A DNA stretch of 64,000 nt from Ignavibacteriota bacterium. GTDB taxonomy: Bacteria > Bacteroidota > Ignavibacteria > Tepidaquicellales > Tepidaquicellaceae. The first letter of the stretch is position 1; each line of letters begins with the position of its first letter. Location: the NCBI GenBank assembly GCA_016218085.1, contig JACREY010000008.1, positions 248,001 to 312,000 of the forward strand, given 5' to 3'. Under the pieces are notes generated by a model. That model saw nothing but the letters and a program-made list of their open reading frames with translations. It was not told where the DNA came from and searched no databases. Shown piece after piece: positions 60,928 to 64,000 of this stretch. Position numbers and translations under genes: made by a program.

Positions 60928-61857
60928 TTATCTTATCAGATGTCCTATCCTGTCCCATCGTATCGAGCCAAGCAGTCTGAAAAACTCATTGAAGCCTATA
61001 TTTGCATCCCAGGACCAGTAAATCATAAATGCTTCTCCTACAACATTTTCTACCGGCATAAACCCCCAGAATCTGCTGTCGAGCGAATTATTCCTGTTGT
61101 CTCCCATCATAAATAAATAATCCCTCTTTACTGTGTACATCCCGTCCGGTAAAACCTGTTCATCTACATATACCCGCATATCCTGTCCGAGCCTTATCGT
61201 TCTTCCTTCCCTGATAACAAACATCTTCCAGGCTTCGAAGTTGCTTGAATCAATTTTAATCTTGTCTCCTGCCTTCGGCACCCTTATCGGTCCGAAATTA
61301 TCTTCATTCCATCCCGAGCCCTTCGGGAAAATTCTCGGATTACTCATATTTGATGTTTGAAGAGGGGATATGAATTTTGAATTCGGCGGATTGGGGTATG
61401 GTGTCCCGTTATTGTATAAAACTTTGTTTACTATCATTAATGAATCACCCGGCAATCCTACACATCGTTTAATGTAATTTAAAACCTCTTTTGACTGCTT
61501 GTCCTCCCTGTCTCCGGGGAAATCAAAAACTATAATATCACCTAGTTTAGGGTCTTTAAACCCGGGCAGTTTTACATAAGGAATCCTGATATCGGTAAAA
61601 GGTATATTTCTTGGAGTAGTAGCGCCGTAAGTGAATTTAGTTACTAGCAAAAAGTCGCCTACAAGTAAAGTATTTTCCATCGAACCCGTGGGAATTCTGT
61701 ATGCTTCAAAAAGAAATACTTTTATAAAAAATGCAACTACCGCAGCAAATACCAGTGCGTCAAAGTATTCTCTTAATTTGGATTTCTTTTTAAGTACTTC
61801 CTCTTTAGGTTTAATTTCTTCTTTAGCTTTTATTTCAGGTTTATTTATTTCAGCCAT
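60928..61857 (-). CDS. lepB: Signal peptidase I
   Basis: A 309-residue type I leader peptidase: one membrane helix (about residues 30-50), catalytic Ser in P-T-G-S-M-E-N-T, Lys in N-Y-I-K-R-C-V-G-L-P-G-D, and the box G-D-N-R-N-N-S-L-D-S-R near 243. It cleaves signal peptides after translocation. The next gene upstream (lepA) is 20 nt away, the common lepA-lepB pairing. The N-terminus is extended by a Glu/Lys-rich stretch. Confidence 0.94.
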   Translation of the reverse strand: MAEINKPEIKAKEEIKPKEEVLKKKSKLREYFDALVFAAVVAFFIKVFLFEAYRIPTGSMENTLLVGDFLLVTKFTYGATTPRNIPFTDIRIPYVKLPGFKDPKLGDIIVFDFPGDREDKQSKEVLNYIKRCVGLPGDSLMIVNKVLYNNGTPYPNPPNSKFISPLQTSNMSNPRIFPKGSGWNEDNFGPIRVPKAGDKIKIDSSNFEAWKMFVIREGRTIRLGQDMRVYVDEQVLPDGMYTVKRDYLFMMGDNRNNSLDSRFWGFMPVENVVGEAFMIYWSWDANIGFNEFFRLLGSIRWDRIGHLIR

Positions 61858-61877
61858 TATAAAATATTAATATTTTT

Positions 61878-63689
61878 TTATTTTTCTATTGAAAGAACGG
61901 CTAAAAACGCTTCCTGCGGTATTTCAACAGAACCTACTTGTTTCATACGTTTTTTGCCTTCTTTTTGTTTCTCCAAAAGCTTCCTTTTTCTCGAAATATC
62001 ACCACCGTAGCATTTAGCAATAACATTTTTCCTTAAAGCGCTTATGGTCTCTCTTGCAATTACCTTAGAACCGATTGCCGCCTGTATCGCAACTTCAAAC
62101 ATCTGTCTCGGTATCAGCTTTCTCAGTTTCTCGCAAAGCTTCCTTCCCCAGTAATATGCATTATCCCTGTGAATAATTGTAGATAAAGCATCTACCGGGT
62201 CTCCGTTAAGCATTATATCCAGCTTCACAAGCTCGGACTTCCTGTAATCTATTATTTCGTAATCAAATGATGCATATCCCTTAGTCAGCGATTTGAGCTT
62301 GTCGTAAAAATCAAATATAATTTCCGCAAGAGGGAATTCGAAATGCAAATCCACTCTCTTTGTGTCTATGTAATTTGTTGTCTTGTAAATTCCGCGCCTG
62401 TCCTGTGCGAGTTTCATAATATTTCCTATGAATTCAGTCGGTACAATTATCTGTGAAGTTATGTATGGCTCTTCTATGTACTCAATTTTCACCGCATCGG
62501 GCATCATTGCAGGATTGTCCACAAGCACTACTTCTCCGTCTGTCTGGTAAACTTTGTATTCCACGTTCGGAACAGTTGTAATAATGGATAAATCATATTC
62601 CCGCTCGAGTCTTTCCTGAATAATTTCAAGATGAAGCAAACCTAAAAATCCGCATCTGAACCCGAATCCAAGAGCAACGGATGTTTCCGGCTCGAATGTT
62701 AATGCCGCATCATTTAATTTCAGCTTTGATAAAGAATCCCTCAGGTTCTCGAATTCATTTGCCTGAGTGGGATATATTCCGCTGAATACCATCGGCTTTA
62801 CTTCCTTATAACCCGGTAGCGGCTCTGATGCAGGATTATCTGCATTCAAAATTGTATCACCTACCTTTGAATCATTTACATCCTTTACATTTGCTATCAT
62901 GTATCCAACATCGCCCGATTTAAGAAATCCTGTCCTCTGACGTGTCATCTTCAGGTGTCCCAGCTCTTCCGCTTCAAATACTTTTCCGTTTGCATGGAAT
63001 TGTATTTTGTCTCCCTCTTTAATCTCTCCTTCGAATACTCTCAGATAAACGACTACACCACGGTAAATATCAAAAATTGAATCGAAGATTAAAGCTCTTA
63101 AAGGCTTTTCATATTTTACTTCTGGCGGAGGTATTCTTTTTACAATAGCGTCCAATACCTCGTCTATTCCTATTCCGGCTTTTGCACTGACGGCTAATAT
63201 ATCTTCCTTTTTGCCGCCTATAAGCTCCACAATCTGCTCTTTAACCTCATCCACCATAGCGCTCTGCAAATCAATCTTATTTAAAACAGGAATAATCTCT
63301 AATCCCTGGTCTATAGCAAGATATAAATTGCTGATTGTCTGTGCTTCTATTCCCTGTGTGGCATCCACAACCAGAAGCGCGCCTTCGCATGCTGCTAACG
63401 AACGAGAAACCTCGTATGTAAAATCAACATGCCCCGGTGTGTCTATCAGGTTAAGAATGTAATCCTTGCCCTCCTGTGCTCTGTGAATCATTTGTATTGC
63501 ATGAAGCTTTATGGTTATACCACGCTCCTGCTCAAGATCCATGTCATCGAGCACCTGCTTTATCATGTTCCTTTTCTCTATTGTACCCGTTTTTTCAAGC
63601 AGTCTGTCTGCAAGCGTCGATTTTCCGTGGTCTATGTGGGCTATTATACAAAAATTTCGTATGTTGTTCTCTTGCACTTCTTTCCTCAT
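61878..63689 (-). CDS. lepA: Elongation factor 4 (LepA)
   Basis: A 603-residue translational GTPase: [10 protein letters not shown] (G1, near residues 17-26), D-T-P-G-H-V-D-F (G3), N-K-I-D-L (G4), and the LepA-specific C-terminal domain with [10 protein letters not shown]. LepA acts on ribosome back-translocation or 30S biogenesis. A hairpin lies 8 nt before its ATG. The end of the gene is 20 nt from lepB. Confidence 0.97.
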   Translation of the reverse strand: MRKEVQENNIRNFCIIAHIDHGKSTLADRLLEKTGTIEKRNMIKQVLDDMDLEQERGITIKLHAIQMIHRAQEGKDYILNLIDTPGHVDFTYEVSRSLAACEGALLVVDATQGIEAQTISNLYLAIDQGLEIIPVLNKIDLQSAMVDEVKEQIVELIGGKKEDILAVSAKAGIGIDEVLDAIVKRIPPPEVKYEKPLRALIFDSIFDIYRGVVVYLRVFEGEIKEGDKIQFHANGKVFEAEELGHLKMTRQRTGFLKSGDVGYMIANVKDVNDSKVGDTILNADNPASEPLPGYKEVKPMVFSGIYPTQANEFENLRDSLSKLKLNDAALTFEPETSVALGFGFRCGFLGLLHLEIIQERLEREYDLSIITTVPNVEYKVYQTDGEVVLVDNPAMMPDAVKIEYIEEPYITSQIIVPTEFIGNIMKLAQDRRGIYKTTNYIDTKRVDLHFEFPLAEIIFDFYDKLKSLTKGYASFDYEIIDYRKSELVKLDIMLNGDPVDALSTIIHRDNAYYWGRKLCEKLRKLIPRQMFEVAIQAAIGSKVIARETISALRKNVIAKCYGGDISRKRKLLEKQKEGKKRMKQVGSVEIPQEAFLAVLSIEK

Positions 63690-63697
63690 TTATATAA

Positions 63698-63729
63698 AGA
63701 GGCTGCCATAAGTTAATAAGACAGCCTCT
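63698..63729 (-). terminator. Hairpin between the histone H1-like gene and lepA
   Basis: AGAGGCTG (63698-63705) pairs with CAGCCTCT (63722-63729). It may terminate the upstream small gene; on the minus strand it is followed by TTTATATAA, then the lepA ATG. Confidence 0.6.
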
Positions 63730-63760
63730 CTATAAACTTAAAATTTATCGATTCTTTTAA

Positions 63761-63949
63761 TTAGGCACCTGTTTTTCTCTGTGACCTTAAATCCTGGATG
63801 TCTTTTCTGATGTCAGCAGCTAATTTCCTTAAATTGTTTAACTCTTTTCTTAACCTGGTTCCGGCTGCATTCTGCCCCTTGTTGTAAAATTTTTCGAGAT
63901 CAACTTTCATCCCATCAAGTATTGCCTGTAATTGTGAAAATTTTTCCAT
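63761..63949 (-). CDS. Histone H1-like small DNA-binding protein
   Basis: A 62-residue helical protein (M-E-K-F-S-Q-L-Q-A-I-L, then K-F-Y-N-K-G-Q-N-A-A-G-T-R-L-R-K-E-L and a Lys/Arg-rich helix). This matches the short Hc1-like histone H1 homologs of Bacteroidota, which compact DNA. The Lys-rich tail of chlamydial Hc1 is lacking. It is separated from lepA by a hairpin. Confidence 0.85.
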   Translation of the reverse strand: MEKFSQLQAILDGMKVDLEKFYNKGQNAAGTRLRKELNNLRKLAADIRKDIQDLRSQRKTGA

Positions 63950-64000
63950 TTTTTTCTCCTTGTTGATGTTTTTGTTAAACGTGGTTTAATATAGCTATTA

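Overview
The window is AT-rich chromosomal DNA from a member of the Fibrobacterota-Chlorobiota-Bacteroidota supergroup, most likely an Ignavibacteria-like bacterium. Three secreted proteins end in a type IX secretion (T9SS) sorting domain with the NYPNPFNP signature typical of that lineage. Shine-Dalgarno sequences are weak or absent before most genes, several housekeeping genes appear to start at TTG or GTG, and the outer-membrane gene content (TonB receptor, LolC/E-type permease, many short secreted proteins) is that of a Gram-negative. Nearly all of the window is ordinary core chromosome. The accessory parts are the left end and a few small insertions.

Left end (1-3435): a compact anti-phage operon on the minus strand, transcribed from 3174 toward 79. 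It encodes a LexA-like self-cleaving repressor, a patatin phospholipase (CapV), a cGAS/DncV-like nucleotidyltransferase (CD-NTase) and a stand-alone E2-like protein. This is a 'short' type II CBASS. The repressor promoter (TTGACA-N17-TATATT) is covered by a palindrome, ACAAGAA-N17-TTCTTGT, a good candidate operator. Between the operon and the core chromosome lies the 3' half of a tRNA-Thr(CGT) without a proper D-arm, which looks like the attachment-site scar of an integrated island running off the left edge.

3.5-10.5 kb: a secreted M3 metallopeptidase, a small YENQA-repeat protein, a four-helix membrane protein, a T9SS cargo protein with BNR-like repeats, and a serine hydrolase. 10.5-19.7 kb is a dense housekeeping run: unknown gene, ybeY, smg-like, topA, xerC/D-like, prfB (with the classical programmed +1 frameshift, so the gene spans two frames), a lolC/E-like permease, menG/ubiE, rpsR and a secreted nuclease. 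19.7-22.2 kb holds a partner-switching module (STAS, anti-sigma-like kinase, PP2C phosphatase) on the minus strand.

22.4-34.7 kb: anmK, an NAD-dependent epimerase and an aldehyde dehydrogenase on the plus strand. Facing them are a TonB receptor with a His-rich small protein, a CCA-adding-type enzyme, a Gfo/Idh oxidoreductase, a CDF metal transporter with three tandem C-terminal domains, an EamA transporter, a 32-residue basic protein and a class I aldolase. 35-40.5 kb: TPR protein, YqeY, CvpA, MutS2 and an NtrC-like regulator lacking the GAFTGA loop. 40.5-47.3 kb: deoxynucleoside kinase, the classical ffh-rpsP-khpA-rimM-trmD-rplS operon, rnhB-yraN and hemW.

47.4-57.5 kb: a LolA/DUF4292-like protein, two T9SS cargo proteins, then a metabolic cluster (LeuB-like dehydrogenase, HMG-CoA-lyase-like enzyme, class III CoA-transferase, LeuC- and LeuD-like hydro-lyase). 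It may interconvert C5/C6 hydroxy-diacids and their CoA thioesters, and it is interrupted by a 543-bp element carrying a four-helix-bundle gene between 11-bp perfect inverted repeats. 57.5-60 kb: a palindromic repeat region and four tandem paralogous secreted proteins. 60-64 kb: methyltransferase, lepB, lepA and a histone H1-like protein.

The most exciting system is the LexA-controlled short type II CBASS. The inverted-repeat four-helix-bundle element, the tandem paralogs, the three-domain CDF tail and the CoA cluster also merit a second look.
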